From NCBI GenBank assembly GCA_036924285.1, contig JAYKYS010000005.1, positions 29,424,001 through 29,488,000 on the forward strand: a stretch of DNA of 64,000 nucleotides. The letters run 5' to 3'. The stretch's first letter is position 1, and each line of letters starts with the position of its first letter. Shown here in pieces: positions 53,301 through 64,000 of this stretch. This DNA comes from Asterella californica. Its lineage: Eukaryota; Streptophyta; Marchantiopsida; Marchantiales; Aytoniaceae. The translations under genes and the position numbers were made by a program. A model generated the notes under the pieces. The model had not been told where the DNA came from, did not search any database, and saw only the letters and a list, made by a program, of their open reading frames with translations.

Positions 53301-53599
53301 GAGCGGAGATGCAGACCCTCTATGCGTAACCAACTCTAAGTGTAGCCTTGGGTGAAGTGTGTACAATCTTCTACATTGCCATCGATCTTATACAATTATC
53401 TTGAGTCACAAGAGGGAGATCTCTTCCGGTCGCAACCACAGCCTAGAGATAAAATGAGGCGCTGTTAGAAGACCACCACCTCATAGACTTCGATTCTCCT
53501 CTCAGTTTGGAAAAGTATTCCTACTCCTACCGTAGCTAATCCTACCACATGGACAGGCATCTTAAAAATAAAGAGAGAGTTGTCCATATTAAAATAGCT
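53301..53599 (-). other. Family X tail, copy 2
   Basis: Weakly similar to 45883-46100 when inverted, with common elements such as GCATAGG/GTAGGAGTA-type motifs and a GTGG..TCT..CAGCGCCTC segment. No gene is supported. Confidence 0.35.
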
Positions 53600-55780
53600 A
53601 ACTCTGATTTCCTACAAAATAGCAAGGTATAAATATCTAACTAACTCTACTGCATATTCTTGGTCACCAGGTGTGATCTCCATGAGATCCGCACCTGCAT
53701 GACACTCTAATTCGGCTTCTGGTACCGTGGGTGGCTTTGCTGGTACCTCTGGCACGACTGAGGTACCATCCGCCTCAGTGCTAGCCATGTACGCTTTTGC
53801 CATGGGTTCAGAAGCCGGAAGATGTCCCTGGGAAGCCGAATCCACCTACGCTTCCTGACTCTTTTGCACAACTTGCTCAATGCTGGGAGATGAGGCGATC
53901 GCATAGGGGTCAGAGGTAGTCATTACCTCTCCTTTGAACACCTGAGAAGTCGTCTTTTCTTCATGTCTTCCAAAAGATGTCTTGTCTTCTAGGGCTTCTT
54001 CGCACTTCTTCTCAACTTCCAATGCTATCATCACCAAGTGAACAGCGAGATCGAACTCCTCTTTGTCGAGGTCTTTCACATGGGTGGGTCCTGGTGCACC
54101 AAAAGACCTAACTGCAGGGGTGAGAACCGAGAGAAGACCGTAGAGAGTCTTCAGACTCTCGACCTGCCGATCCAAGTAGCGGAACATGCTCTTCTTGCAT
54201 TCCATCAACATCTCCATGGAGGCATCATCCCATGTGCGGACTAGGGTCAGAAGCTTCCTCTCTACGGTGAAGTTAAACTTCTTCCGAAGGGCTTCTCCCA
54301 TTTACACCATGATCTTCTTACCACGGACTTCCGCTTCCACCCGCTGCTTCTTCTCCTCTGCAGCCTTGGCTTCTGAAGCTTCCTGCTGTGAGTCCCAAAT
54401 CTTCTTCTCTTTTGCCATATCAGTTAACTTATCCTTGATTCGCAGAACTTCCTGCTCCCGCTGCTCTCGTTACTGAAGTCACACTTGTAACTCTTGGTTG
54501 CTCTTTCGCAGTTGGGTCAATTCTTTGACAGAAGCAGAAGCTTCTGTCTTGTACTTCATGGTAATCTTCTCCGTGGTGGGGAGGTTGGCTTCCAGAGCTT
54601 CCATCTTCTACTTATGGGCTTCCTCTTGCTAAATCAAGGTCTGAAGACCAAATCCAAGCTGCAGTGGCTTCTCTTGAACCTTAGCTCGCTTCTCCACCAA
54701 CTCCATAGCTGACTGGATCTCGATGCTAAAGAAGGCGCTGAACTCCTCCAGTCTTCTTCTCGTAGAAGATAGGTTCATGTTCACAAATTGGTCCGTGACA
54801 GCTTCCTTGTCTTCCAGAGGAATCGGTATCTCTTCCACCACGATGGTCTTCTCCTTCTGCACTCAAGGAGATGCTACTCTCAATGTCTTCTCAGATGGAA
54901 GATCTCTTCCCACCGCAAAAGCGGATCTCTTTTCTATGCATCCACCTGTCGCAATTGGAACATCGACCTAGGTCTTGTCTTCTAGAGTCTTCGGAAGACT
55001 CTTTGCAATTGCAGGAACTATCTTCCTGACGATCCTAGTGCCAGCGGTGTATTCTTGCGAATCCGACTCATATCCGGAGTGAATGATGAGATAAGATGTG
55101 CTCTTCCTAGGAGTGCTCCTAGGTCCCATCCTCCTTAGTGACGACGCGTCTTCCGTGCCGCTGGAATCATCTTCTCGAATAGTGATTGTCTTCGGGTGCG
55201 TGCTTGGTCCTTCTTGAGAAACTAGAGTGAGAGGGGAAGACATGAAACATGTTCGGTCTTCTTCCTCCGAGGTCTCTTCCTTGACCTCTTGCTGTCTTGC
55301 TGATCCATACTTGACCAACTGGTTCTCCTTCAGGTCCCTCTTGGACACATACAGATAGCAGAAGAAGGGGGTGAGATGCCCTCCTACTGGGGTGCCCAAG
55401 TAAGCTAACTCGGCATGGACGTAGGCGTGGAAGAAGGCGTCCCAGTTGACGACCTCTCCTGCCCAAACAGCTTCCAATAACTCCACATCCTGGTCTCGGA
55501 GGTATCTGACCTTCTGAGGCTTTCCCTTGGGGAAAAGGTGAAGGTACAGCTTCCCTAGAAGACGCTTTTTCGGCTCTCGGTAAGCTTCCATCTTCCATCC
55601 GTTCTTCCCTTATTGGTCTATGTAATACTCTCAGGTACATGTCATTTCTCTGAAATGATTGTGAGAATCTTTTCTTTCTCCAGCTCATATCCGCGGTTCT
55701 CTAATTCAGATCAGTGGAAAGCTCTCCGTCATCATTCCACCGTCCACAAGGCTGGTCTTCCTCGAGTGACTCCCATAGTG
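53600..55780 (-). pseudogene. Family X ORF, copy 2 (inverted, frameshifted)
   Basis: Read downward from 55780. Blocks at 55591-54968 (KKRLLGKLYLHLFPKGKPQK and ELAYLGTPVGGHLTPFFCYL), 54862-54629 (SSTRRRLEEFSAFF), 54301-53846 (LRKKFNFTVERKLLTLVRTW, EEFDLAVHLVMIALE) and 53845-53612 (TSVVPEV) match the copy 1 ORF in order. They are split by stops and frameshifts, for example near 54480 and 54960. Where copy 1 has its two stops this copy has coding codons, which supports one ancestral ORF of about 780 codons. Confidence 0.7.
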
Positions 55781-55784
55781 TCAC

Positions 55785-56540
55785 ATGATTACTCCTTTTG
55801 CCCATTTAGTATACAAGATATCGTTCCCACAGAGGATTTGCACAAGTAACGCTGCTCTAAGTTCTAAGATTTGTTCAAACACACAAACACACGGGTTTTG
55901 TCTAAAAATCCCATCTTCTCACAAAACCACGCGTCTTCCAGACTCGGCAAAAGGTGCTCTGGACCTAAACAAACAACTACTAACAAAATATCACACAACT
56001 ATTCACAGAGAAGCTCGGGAAGACGCTCCCTGCTTCCAGGTCGCTTCTTCCGGTCTTCTCAGTACTGTCTTCCCGAAGCAATTCTCGGCTTCTGGGGGTT
56101 CAACTCGGCTTTTCACACCTCCAGAAGACTGCTTCTGCTTCGCAGAAGTTGACTAGCACGGCTGTTACACCTTACTTTTTCTCACATTCCAACGGGTTAG
56201 ATTAATCACAGGGTGTATGTCCCTTGTAGCCTTCCCAGGCTTCTGCCTACGGAAATGATCTTCCTGCAACACTACAATGACATTCACCTTCACGGAAGCT
56301 CAATAGAAGTCTCGGAAGCTCACTAGAAGAAGGTAAGAAGATGGGGAAGATGAGAGAAGATGGGGAAGAAGGGAAAATCCAAACAAGAGAAAACAAGATA
56401 AAAAGGAGAAATTAAGATTCCGACAAGCTTCTAGTCCGGATCCTGACTAACAAGCCATCCCTGCTTGTAATAGTTTGGGGAGGAAGACAACAAACGTGCG
56501 TACAGTTGCACAGTCTTCTACTTGAGGATGTCGTCTTCTC
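55785..56540 (-). repeat. Module Y, copy 2 (inverted)
   Basis: On the - strand this matches 46600-47390 from the GGCTTGTTAGTCAGGATCC landmark to AAATGGGCAAAAGGAG. Here Y lies between the X leader and the X ORF, not after the ORF as in copy 1. Confidence 0.8.
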
Positions 56541-56550
56541 CTGTGGGAAG

Positions 56551-56639
56551 AAGGCTGCAGTGGCTGAAGTGCATCCAAGCTGCAATGGCTGCAGTGGCTG
56601 AAGTGAATCCAAGCTGCAGTGGCTGAAGTGCATTCAATG
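56551..56639 (-). repeat. Short tandem repeat, about 25-36 bp unit
   Basis: GCTGCAGTGGCTGAAGTG occurs three times with CATCCAA or AATCCAA tails. It sits exactly where copy 2 of X departs from copy 1 (after GAAAGACATTGAAT on the - strand), at the junction with module Y. Confidence 0.8.
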
Positions 56640-57968
56640 TCTTTCTCGGAAGACCTCCCGAAGTCAGGCTTCCCTTCACTGGTCTCACCTGTCTTCTTCT
56701 TCCTATGCGCAATCTATCTTCACAACAGACTCAAGACATTTGCACTCTGTTCTTCTGACCTCTCATACACACTCAGAAGAAGCTTGCTGCTTGGTGGAAA
56801 GACATGACCCTCGACCATTCTCTCCAGATTCTGCCAGCAAGACTTCTCACAACTCTCTTCTAAGTTCGGGAAGAAGAAGGAATAGGCTACTATGGATCGG
56901 ACAGAGGAAATCCGAAATGGACCCTCACGTCTTCTCGCGCATTTTGCCAGTCTTTCCCGTCTTCTAGTCTCTCTAGGATGATGTGGATTTGAGAAGCTTG
57001 GAAGACCGGGAGGCACAGGCCTAGTTCCCGACTTCCAACTTCTCGAAATAACAAAACAACTCACCAAGCCACTCGGGATTCGTACCAAACTTCTCTTAAC
57101 ACCAAACCAAAGCAAATCCACTCTTGATACGAATTGTATACAGTCGTCTTCCGAAGACAGTCAGGCTTCCGAAGCGTCTTCCGAAGATGTTCCAATCTTC
57201 TGAAGCATCTTCTGTTCCAAGTTTCGGGAGTAGAGGGATGGTAGGGTAGTGAAATTGATAGCTGAGATCTCCAATTTGAGGGCTAAGGGTAGGGAAGCTC
57301 GAATTGAACTCGAGAAGAAGCAAGAAGATGTCTGACAGAAATTGGGCAGCGCTTTCGCACTCAATGTCACAATAGGAAAATAGGGATGGGGAGATTGATC
57401 GATCAGGTTGCCTACAAACAACCGGGGAAGCGCGGGGGATACCAAACAAAGGCGAGAAGCAGTGGGAAGGGAAGAGAACATGGGAAGAACCTCTACTATC
57501 TTCTATCGGCTTCCCGAGCTGTCTTCGATCTTCTACGCGCTTTCGGCTCTGGTTCTAGCTCCAATGCGACCTCATAAAGCTGCTTCCGTCGTCAGCTCCT
57601 GACTACATCTCAATCGATCAAGACTTCCACCTTCGATTCCACTCAGCCGTCCTCCAATGTCAACTTCCGAGAGTTCACAGAAAACTCCTTCAGCTCGTTA
57701 TGCTTCTGTTCTCAGTAATTCGACCTCGCCTTCTTTCTAGCTTCGAATCGATCCTGACCTCACTCAATTTCACCTTGCTGCCTTCCTCACTCGAATCAAT
57801 CACTCTTCGAATCGATCTTCTCAACCAAGAAGCGCTCTTGCTACGGGAAGCTGAAATGTGCTAATGCGCTTCTTGCGCATCTTCCCCGCAGTTTAGGAGT
57901 TTCGACTCTCCCGACCTACCTAACTTGTTCGGTGCTACCTGGTTGGTACACCTACTTATTTACTTGGA
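56640..57968 (-). mobile_element. Family X leader, copy 2
   Basis: Inverted match to 41830-43200. Common parts include GTGTACCAACCAGG/GTGTACCTACTGGA, CTGCGGGGAAGATGCG, GATTTGCTTTG, GAAGCTTGGAAGACC-type and GGTGAGACCAGTGAAGGGAAG. The far end (57968) abuts a spacer also found at 37755, indicating the insertion site edge. Confidence 0.7.
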
Positions 57969-58048
57969 AATACGTTGTCGTGTCGTGGACCGGCTCCTAT
58001 CTGAAATTCAGACTTCGATGCTTGTCGCTCCAAAGACACTCGTGAGAA

Positions 58049-58540
58049 AGACAAGCTAGGCCCTAGCTTATGGACTTTTGGCTTCATTTCGGGTCTCCAT
58101 TTTCATCGCATAGATGGGTAGAGCTCCTTGTCAGCTTTCCATATGCACTTCATCTACTTCGTTTGGTCGCCTAGTGGAGAAGTTACAAGACTCGAAAGAT
58201 GGAGAAAACAAGCTAGGCCCCAGTTTACGGGTTTTTGGCACAACTTCGGATCTTCGTTTTTATCGCACCAGTGGATAGAACTCCTTGTCAGCTTTCCATA
58301 GGCACTTCATCTACTTCGTTTGGACGCCTAGTGGAGAAGTTACAAGACTCAAAAGATGGAGAAAACAAGCTAGGCCTCAGCTTACGGGCTTTTGGCGCAA
58401 CTTCGGATCTTCACTTTCATCACATAGATGGGTAGAGCTCGCTGTCGGCTTTCCATGGGCATCTTGTTTACTTCGTTTGGACATCCAAGGAAGAAGTTAT
58501 GCGATTCGAAAGAAGGTAAAATCAAGCTAGGCCTCTAGTT
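58049..58540 (+). repeat. 157-bp tandem repeat, three units
   Basis: Units start AAGCTAGGCC at about 58053, 58210 and 58367, with a partial fourth at 58524. Each contains GTCGGC/GTCAGCTTTCCAT, ACTTCGTTTGGACGCC and a GAAGTTA-GA-TCAAAAGA segment. Later units diverge more. A single divergent unit is present at about 37830-37920. Confidence 0.85.
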
Positions 58541-60069
58541 ACTTGCTGACTGGGTATTTAGGGCTTCAGGCGTTATATCAAAGACGCAAGGGGCATGCTT
58601 CTTATTATTCAGGAGAGAACTGTACGTATGGAGACTGTTGCAAGGGGGCTGCTTAAGAGGTTTGCTTGTTCCTGCGACTTGTCGGTGGACGTTTTGGAGA
58701 ATTGGGAAGTCCAATACACGCGCGCAAGGTGTCATCGGGTTCAGATCTGTGCATGCTACGCACAGGTTAAGACGGTTCTTGAAGAGACGGATCGGGGGTT
58801 GTGTTCTGGGAGAAATTGAGACGCAGGAAGCAGATTTGGGGTTTTCAGTTACATGTGAAGGAGGTTGGACCGTTCCGGCCGTTCCGGAGTTCAAACTTGC
58901 TGTCCTTGGATCCATCGGGATCAGAACAACGGGTTCTTCAGGAAATTGAAGACGATACAAAGTTTCATCGGGCGGTTTGGGAGTTGTGAGAGAAATTGGC
59001 TCGCAGGGAAGCGCTTGCGTCAGGTTTTCATCGCCTGCGACCTGAGATTGGATTGTTCTTCGTGATCGGTGAGCCAAGCTTTTCGTTCTTGGTGCCTACG
59101 CGATCAGGGAGTCTTCATCTACTCATAGGAGAAGACCGTGTGTGGATTGGATTGTTGGTTTAGGTGTGGTGAGCGAGGTTGAGCCGCAGGGAGCCGATTT
59201 ACGTCAGTTTTTTATAATCTACGACCAAATTTCTCGAGTGGTTTTGCAAGGGGAACTCCGAACGACTTGTTTGGAGTCTTGTTGGGTTCAAGGTAGCTAG
59301 ATCTACCTACCAGAGAAGACAGACATCAGTTTGGACGATCCGTTTGTGCGGTGTGAGCGGTTTTAAGCCGCAGGGATGAGTTTTTGAAGGTTCGGTCACC
59401 TGCGACCGAAAATTGACGATATCTCGACTATCGGGAGTCGGATCTGAAGGTTTCTTGAGCCAACGGAGTCAGGGAAGGAGACCCTATCAACATTTGAAGA
59501 TCGTTTGACGAAAGGAGAAAGTTCCCAGATAGATCTTTTTCGATTCCTTCGCTACAAGTTTCGTCCTTTTGAGTTCGTTAAGGACTTAGTTGGTTGTGTA
59601 TGGCTTGTGGTAGCTAGCTTTAGCCAAGAGCTAGTGTGTGGATGTGGTTTGGACTTGGGTTTGGATCGCGTGATACTGTTGTGGCTCTGGTTGTTAGCAA
59701 AGAGAAATTTTCTCTTGCTTTGAGCTACGCTTTGGCGATTTCGGGCTAGGGTTGCGATTCAGGGGTTTGTTTTAGGGCTTCTGAAGTAGGTTACAGACCG
59801 CTCTGGTCTGTTCCTCAGTTTTGTGCTGTTAGGAGAAAGAAACGGCAGTGTACATACATTTGGAGTGGTATATATTGCACGTTTGTTTCGTGGTTGTTCT
59901 TCTCTGTCTTGTCTCTGTTTGGCACACAACATCTCCACAGCCAGGAACCTCGCATTTTCATGGACATCCTTCACGCAAAATATCCGACACAATACGGTGG
60001 TGAACTCGACGTGAAGGTCTGGGGTGGAGATTCTTCTGTGTGTGAACTTTGAAGAAGAGATTGGCAGTC
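58541..60069 (+). other. Presumed LTR and leader of the second gypsy element
   Basis: A roughly 1.5-kb region before gag with no supported ORF. Because the window ends inside the element, the 3' LTR cannot be compared and the LTR edges are not defined. Short ORFs here, for example 58535-59077 on the - strand, lack domains. Confidence 0.45.
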
Positions 60070-61105
60070 ATGAGTGGGGATGGGAAAGGTGATGGAGATG
60101 GAACTAGTGGTTCAGGTGGGTTACCAAAGGTGCAGTTGGATCCGGCGACTGCATCGATGTTCTAAGCTTTCACTATGTTCTTACGGCAGCAACAGTCTGA
60201 TGAGCGGAAAGAAGCTTTGGCAACAAAGGCGCTACAAGCGATGGTCAGCAGGATTGACCAGTTTGATGAGAGAGATGTCTCAAGATATTTGAGGCATTAT
60301 GTGAAGGAGATGGAGCTGAACCGGGTCTCTGAAGATGAGATGATTGAGACGTTTGAGTTAGCAGCAGCTCTAGAGATTAGAGATCATGTTAAAATGCTAA
60401 CGAAGCATTTTAACAAGGACTGGGAGACGTTTGCTCGTGCTTTGATGGATGAGTACTTCTTGGAGGACTCTGATCGAGTCACCAAGAAGTCATTCTTGGA
60501 GTGGGTTGAGCAACCGAGGAAGGGTTTACAAGCTACAGAGTTGCTCAGGGAGTTTGAGAAGCAGTTTTCACGGCTAACCAGGATGGAGAAGTTGACGTTG
60601 CAGTCCAACAAGACAGAGCTATTTCTTCGGGCAGCAGATGAGAAGTTGCAGGAGAAGCTAGAGGTACTTCTGGAAGATCGGGAGGAGGACGATGGATTGA
60701 GTAGCAGCTGGAAGAAGGTTGAAGAAGCTGTTGGTCTGCTCACCAAGAGGGAGCGGAGGCGAGAGAAGGTTCCTGTTAGGAGACTGGCGCCAACACCTAC
60801 AGTTGTAACACCTGTTCCTGTAGTCCGACCAGTGGTTCCTGTTGCTAGACAGGTAGTACCAGTTGCTCCAGTTTTTCCAGTTGTTTAGGCACCTATGGTA
60901 CCTCCGAAGAAGGATGATTCAAACTTTGAGGAGATTTTGCGTGGAATGCGAGATCTGCAGATTAAGCTCACAAGATTGAAAGAGAAAGGGTCTACAAGCG
61001 GAGCGAAACCTGTTGAGAAGCAAGGCTGGATCCAGCGGTGTATCTGGTGCATGGTACCGATCATCCGCGCAAAGATTGCAAGGAGTTCAGTGATACCTTG
61101 TAGCA
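60070..61105 (+). pseudogene. gag: Second gypsy element: gag with zinc knuckle, several stops
   Basis: Begins MSGDGKGDGDGTSGSGG at 60070. An in-frame TAA at 60163 interrupts it, then it continues MFLRQQQSDERKEALATKAL and DQFDERDVSRYLRHYVKEME. Further gag-like sequence follows, such as LTKHFNKDWETFARALMDEY and ELLREFEKQFSRLTRMEKL. After a Val/Pro-rich linker there is a TAG at 60886-60888, then PPKKDDSNFEEILRGM. A zinc knuckle (C-x2-C-x4-H-x4-C) is discernible at about 61042-61083 only if a one-base frameshift near 61051 is allowed for. A TAG at about 61097 also interrupts. The element is decayed. Confidence 0.7.
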
Positions 61106-61109
61106 AGGG

Positions 61110-62468
61110 GTGATCTTCTGGAAAGATGGAAAGGTAGCGTTGAGGGATACTAGTGCACTTCTTCAGACCAACTTTGGTAGAGGAGGGATGAAGAAGTTGG
61201 TTGAGGACCACCTATCAGCGCAAGCAATTGCAATCGTGGAAGCTGGAACTTATGACACAAGGGTTGAGGATCAAGCTGAGAGGAGTTTCAACAAGGAGGT
61301 TGAGCCAAGTGGATTGTGGTCATCTGCCATTTCCATGAAACAGAAAGGGAAGATGGCACGTGAAACATTGATGAGGACAGCTGCTACGATAAGAAGGGAT
61401 ACTGGATGGGAGGATCCGATAGAAGCTCTATCGGTGCATGCGTACATCGCCAAGAACCAACACGAAGCGTTGTTGGAAGAGAAGAGAAGGCGAGATTCAG
61501 AGGATGCAGGGGAAGGAACTTCTTCCAAGAGACAGACTCGAGGGGAGAAGGTTCGCCAAGAGCTTCGGGATGCAGGAGCTCAAGATCTATCGATGGACGA
61601 TGCTCCTTCTCCATCGAAGGAGAAATCTCAGAAGGAGAAGGGTAAGCCGGCTGCGTACAAGCTACAGTCGGATATCGAGGCGTCAACAGACTTGAAGGGA
61701 GTCTTGGAAGATCGCATTCTGAATGCGAAGGTGGAGTTTACTTTGAGAGAAGTGTTAGGCGTCGTCAAGCGTGAGTTTCATGATGTCATCAAACGGAAAC
61801 GACAGATTACGGGTGAGATTGGTTTATCGCATGCTATGGATACTAGGATGTCTGTGGATGAGGAGAGAGAGCTTGCAAGGTGCAGTGTCTATTCTCCAGA
61901 GGAAGAAAGAGATCGAAGGCGCAGGGTGCATTTTGAGGATGAAGAGGAGGATGGGAAGCGGAGCTCAAGTCATTACAGCCACAGTCACTGGGCTCGAGCT
62001 ACGACGAAGACGTTGGTGAGGATCGAGGACTTGGATGAGCCAGTGGTTGCTCTGATCGATCATGGATCAGAAATCAACATCATGTCGAAGGACCTGTACA
62101 AGAGGAAGAAGTGGCCGATCGACACAGAGCATGGATGGGTCATAAGAGCAGCCAACAACACGAGAGGAGACTTGTATGGAGCTTGTCCAGACATCAGAGT
62201 GTGCGTAGGTGATGTTGCTATCAAGCAAAACTTCTTTGTTCAGGAAGCAACATCATACTCACTCATTCTGGGCCAACCTTTCATCATAGCAACCCGGATG
62301 GAGACAAAGGTATTGGACGACGGATCTGCGTATGCTAAGATCCGAAGTCAAGATGGGAAGAGAGCGGTACAGTTCCTGACTGTACCGTCCAACCACGAGC
62401 GCAACCGAGATCGTTTGAGGGAGAAGCCGCTTCCAAGGGTGAGTGAAGAGTTCAAGGATTTTCGTTGA
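61110..62468 (+). CDS. Second gypsy element: aspartic protease ORF
   Basis: An open frame of 452 codons, starting IFWKDGKVALRDTSALLQTN. It has a basic Glu/Lys-rich middle (KEKSQKEKGKPAAYKLQSDI). The protease domain near the C terminus has VALIDHGSEINIMSKDLY (about residues 313-330) and SYSLILGQPFI (about 384). The active loop is Asp-His-Gly-Ser, another departure from Asp-Ser/Thr-Gly. The first residues continue the gag frame, so this is part of a gag-pro polyprotein. Confidence 0.75.
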   Translation: MIFWKDGKVALRDTSALLQTNFGRGGMKKLVEDHLSAQAIAIVEAGTYDTRVEDQAERSFNKEVEPSGLWSSAISMKQKGKMARETLMRTAATIRRDTGWEDPIEALSVHAYIAKNQHEALLEEKRRRDSEDAGEGTSSKRQTRGEKVRQELRDAGAQDLSMDDAPSPSKEKSQKEKGKPAAYKLQSDIEASTDLKGVLEDRILNAKVEFTLREVLGVVKREFHDVIKRKRQITGEIGLSHAMDTRMSVDEERELARCSVYSPEEERDRRRRVHFEDEEEDGKRSSSHYSHSHWARATTKTLVRIEDLDEPVVALIDHGSEINIMSKDLYKRKKWPIDTEHGWVIRAANNTRGDLYGACPDIRVCVGDVAIKQNFFVQEATSYSLILGQPFIIATRMETKVLDDGSAYAKIRSQDGKRAVQFLTVPSNHERNRDRLREKPLPRVSEEFKDFR

Positions 62469-64000
62469 GTACCACTATAGAGCGGGATTGTGGTGGTGCG
62501 CAAGAGAAGGTACTCTCGCTTGATGGAGATAGTGTCTTTTGTACAAGATTTATTGGATTTTCAGAGTGTGGGATTGCTATCTACAAGAAGGTAGAAGAGC
62601 TGAGAAGAAAAGAACAAAAACATTTGCGTGATGTTGAGTTGATGTTGAAAGAGTTGGGTGAGCTAGAAGGGGATGAATGGATTTCTGGTGTTTATGAAGA
62701 GGATGGGTTGGAAGATCCCTTGCGAGAAATCATATCTATTGGATGGGAGGATATGGATAAGGTCGTGCAGATTCATTCAAGGGAGGTCTATTCGGTGATC
62801 GAATCATTCCGTGCACCGGAGGTTCGAGTTGAGACAAGGTACAAGACAGTGGATAGGAAAGTAAAGCCAGTTGCTGGTCCTTTGCCGAAAGACACCAACC
62901 AACAGATGGATCGAGCTTCAAAGGAGAAGAGTTTGAGAGATCCTGCAATGATAGGACACAAGTTCACGGAGAAGACCCTTGAAGAGCTGAAGATTGGATC
63001 TGATGGGTCTCTTCTACCAGAAGAGAGGATGTGCTTCAGGAGATGCTTTCAAGACATAGGAAAGCATTTGCTTTTGAGCCACATGAGGTTGGATGTGTAG
63101 ACCCGTACGTTGTTACCCCGATGGTTATCTTCACGGTACCGCATGTGCCATGGAACCTGAGACCAATTCCAGTACCGCGGGCTCACTTGCCCAAACTAGT
63201 GGAGTTGTTTAAAGAGAAGATGCAGATGAAGATCTTGGAGCCGTCGTTTGCACCATATTCAAGCAGATGGTTTACAGTGCCTAAGAAGAATGGGTCGCTG
63301 AGGTTCATCCAAGACATGCAACCGGTGAATGCAGTAACAATCAGAAATGTTGGGGTGGGACCGATTGTGGATGAGTTTGCTGAAGCGTTTGCGGGAAGAG
63401 CAATTTATTCAATGGAAGATCTTTACTCAGGGTATGATCAGCTTCAACTAGCGGAGGAGAGCAGAAGCTTCACGACAATGAGGACACCTTTGGGGTTGGT
63501 TAGGATGTGTACCTTACCACAGGGAGCTACCAACTCGGTAGCACACATGATGAACGGGATGAATCGAGTTCTAAGGGACTTCATCCTCGAAAAGACGATG
63601 CTGTTCTTGGATGACATCCCCATCAAAGGATGTGTGGAAGATGAGAAGGATGAAGCATTAGATCAGAAGGGGTGTCGGCGATACGTCACCGATCACATCG
63701 CAGACTGTGAGAAGATCCTATCTCGACTTGAGGAAGTTCATCTTACGTTGTCAGGTGCGAAGTCTACGTTTGGGGTTAGAGAGGTTTTGATCGTTGATCA
63801 TTTGTGTGGATCGTTTGGTCGGAAACCAGATCCGAACAAGGTGGATGCGATTGGAAGGATGAAGGAGGTTTGCAACTCGCTGATAGAAGTAAGAAGATTT
63901 CTAGGTGCTTGTGTATTCTACCATGTTTGGATTCCTCATTATGCGCATGTGGTGGATCCGTTGTATGGATTATTGCGTAAGGGTCATAAGTTTAGATGGG
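62465..64000 (+). pseudogene. pol: Second gypsy element: reverse transcriptase, frameshifted and cut by the window end
   Basis: 62465-63100 carries a linker (VDRKVKPVAGPLPKDTNQQM, EKSLRDPAMIGHKFTEKTLE). A single-base frameshift lies near 63025. In the next frame the text continues with KAFAFEPHEVGCVDP and then the RT proper: VPKKNGSLRFIQDMQPVNAV, AIYSMEDLYSGYDQ, MRTPLGLVRMCTLPQGATNS, and active site FLDDIPIKGC (about 63605). It ends with RRFLGACVFYHVWIPHYAHV. The frame is open to the last base. RNase H and integrase lie beyond the window. The RT differs clearly from that at 49300-49950, so the two gypsy elements belong to different lineages. Confidence 0.8.

Overview
This looks like nuclear DNA from a green plant, most likely a streptophyte outside the flowering plants (a charophyte alga, bryophyte or lycophyte). 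I cannot fix the genus. The evidence is spliced eukaryotic genes (SMC1, E2F, UVSSA and an ABCD4-type ABC transporter), an intronless DPH7-type WD40 gene, and a dense load of Mutator-like, Ty1/copia and Ty3/gypsy elements of plant type. Splice sites are mostly GT-AG, and introns run from tens to a few hundred bases.

Layout. 1-5.9 kb: an orphan first exon of SMC1, a damaged E2F copy on the + strand, a complete DPH7-like gene, then a second E2F copy on the - strand. The two E2F copies form an inverted repeat and are each broken in a different place. 5.86-15.34 kb: a Mutator-like element (MULE) with an ATTTCCGC target duplication, imperfect terminal inverted repeats, a decayed SWIM-type transposase on the - strand and an unrecognised + strand accessory ORF. 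It sits about 20 bases upstream of the putative E2F start codon. 16.5-27.1 kb: the main host-gene island, with an eight-exon ABCD4-like transporter (+), a 598-codon unrecognised protein (-) and a two-exon UVSSA (-).

27.7-38.2 kb: a graveyard of nested retroelement pieces. It holds a decayed copia element (-), a gypsy fragment with a PHD-like finger after its integrase, a copia RT fragment in the opposite orientation, and a repeat module here called Y. 38.2-52.8 kb: a young Ty3/gypsy element with near-identical 915/916-bp LTRs and a long RT-RNase H-integrase ORF. Its gag is split by a roughly 5.7-kb insertion here called family X. X encodes a coiled-coil protein with no recognisable polymerase and is saturated with the hexamer GAAGAC in coding and non-coding parts.

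53.3-58.0 kb: a second, inverted copy of X in which module Y lies in a different place. 58.05-58.54 kb: three 157-bp tandem repeats. 58.5 kb to the end: a second, more decayed gypsy element that runs off the window inside its RT.

The host genes do not form a pathway together: they cover cohesin, cell-cycle transcription, diphthamide synthesis, membrane transport and transcription-coupled repair. The strongest candidates for something undescribed are family X with its GAAGAC texture and mobile module Y, the roughly 300-residue insertion in the ABCD4-like protein, the 598-aa orphan protein, and the MULE accessory ORF.
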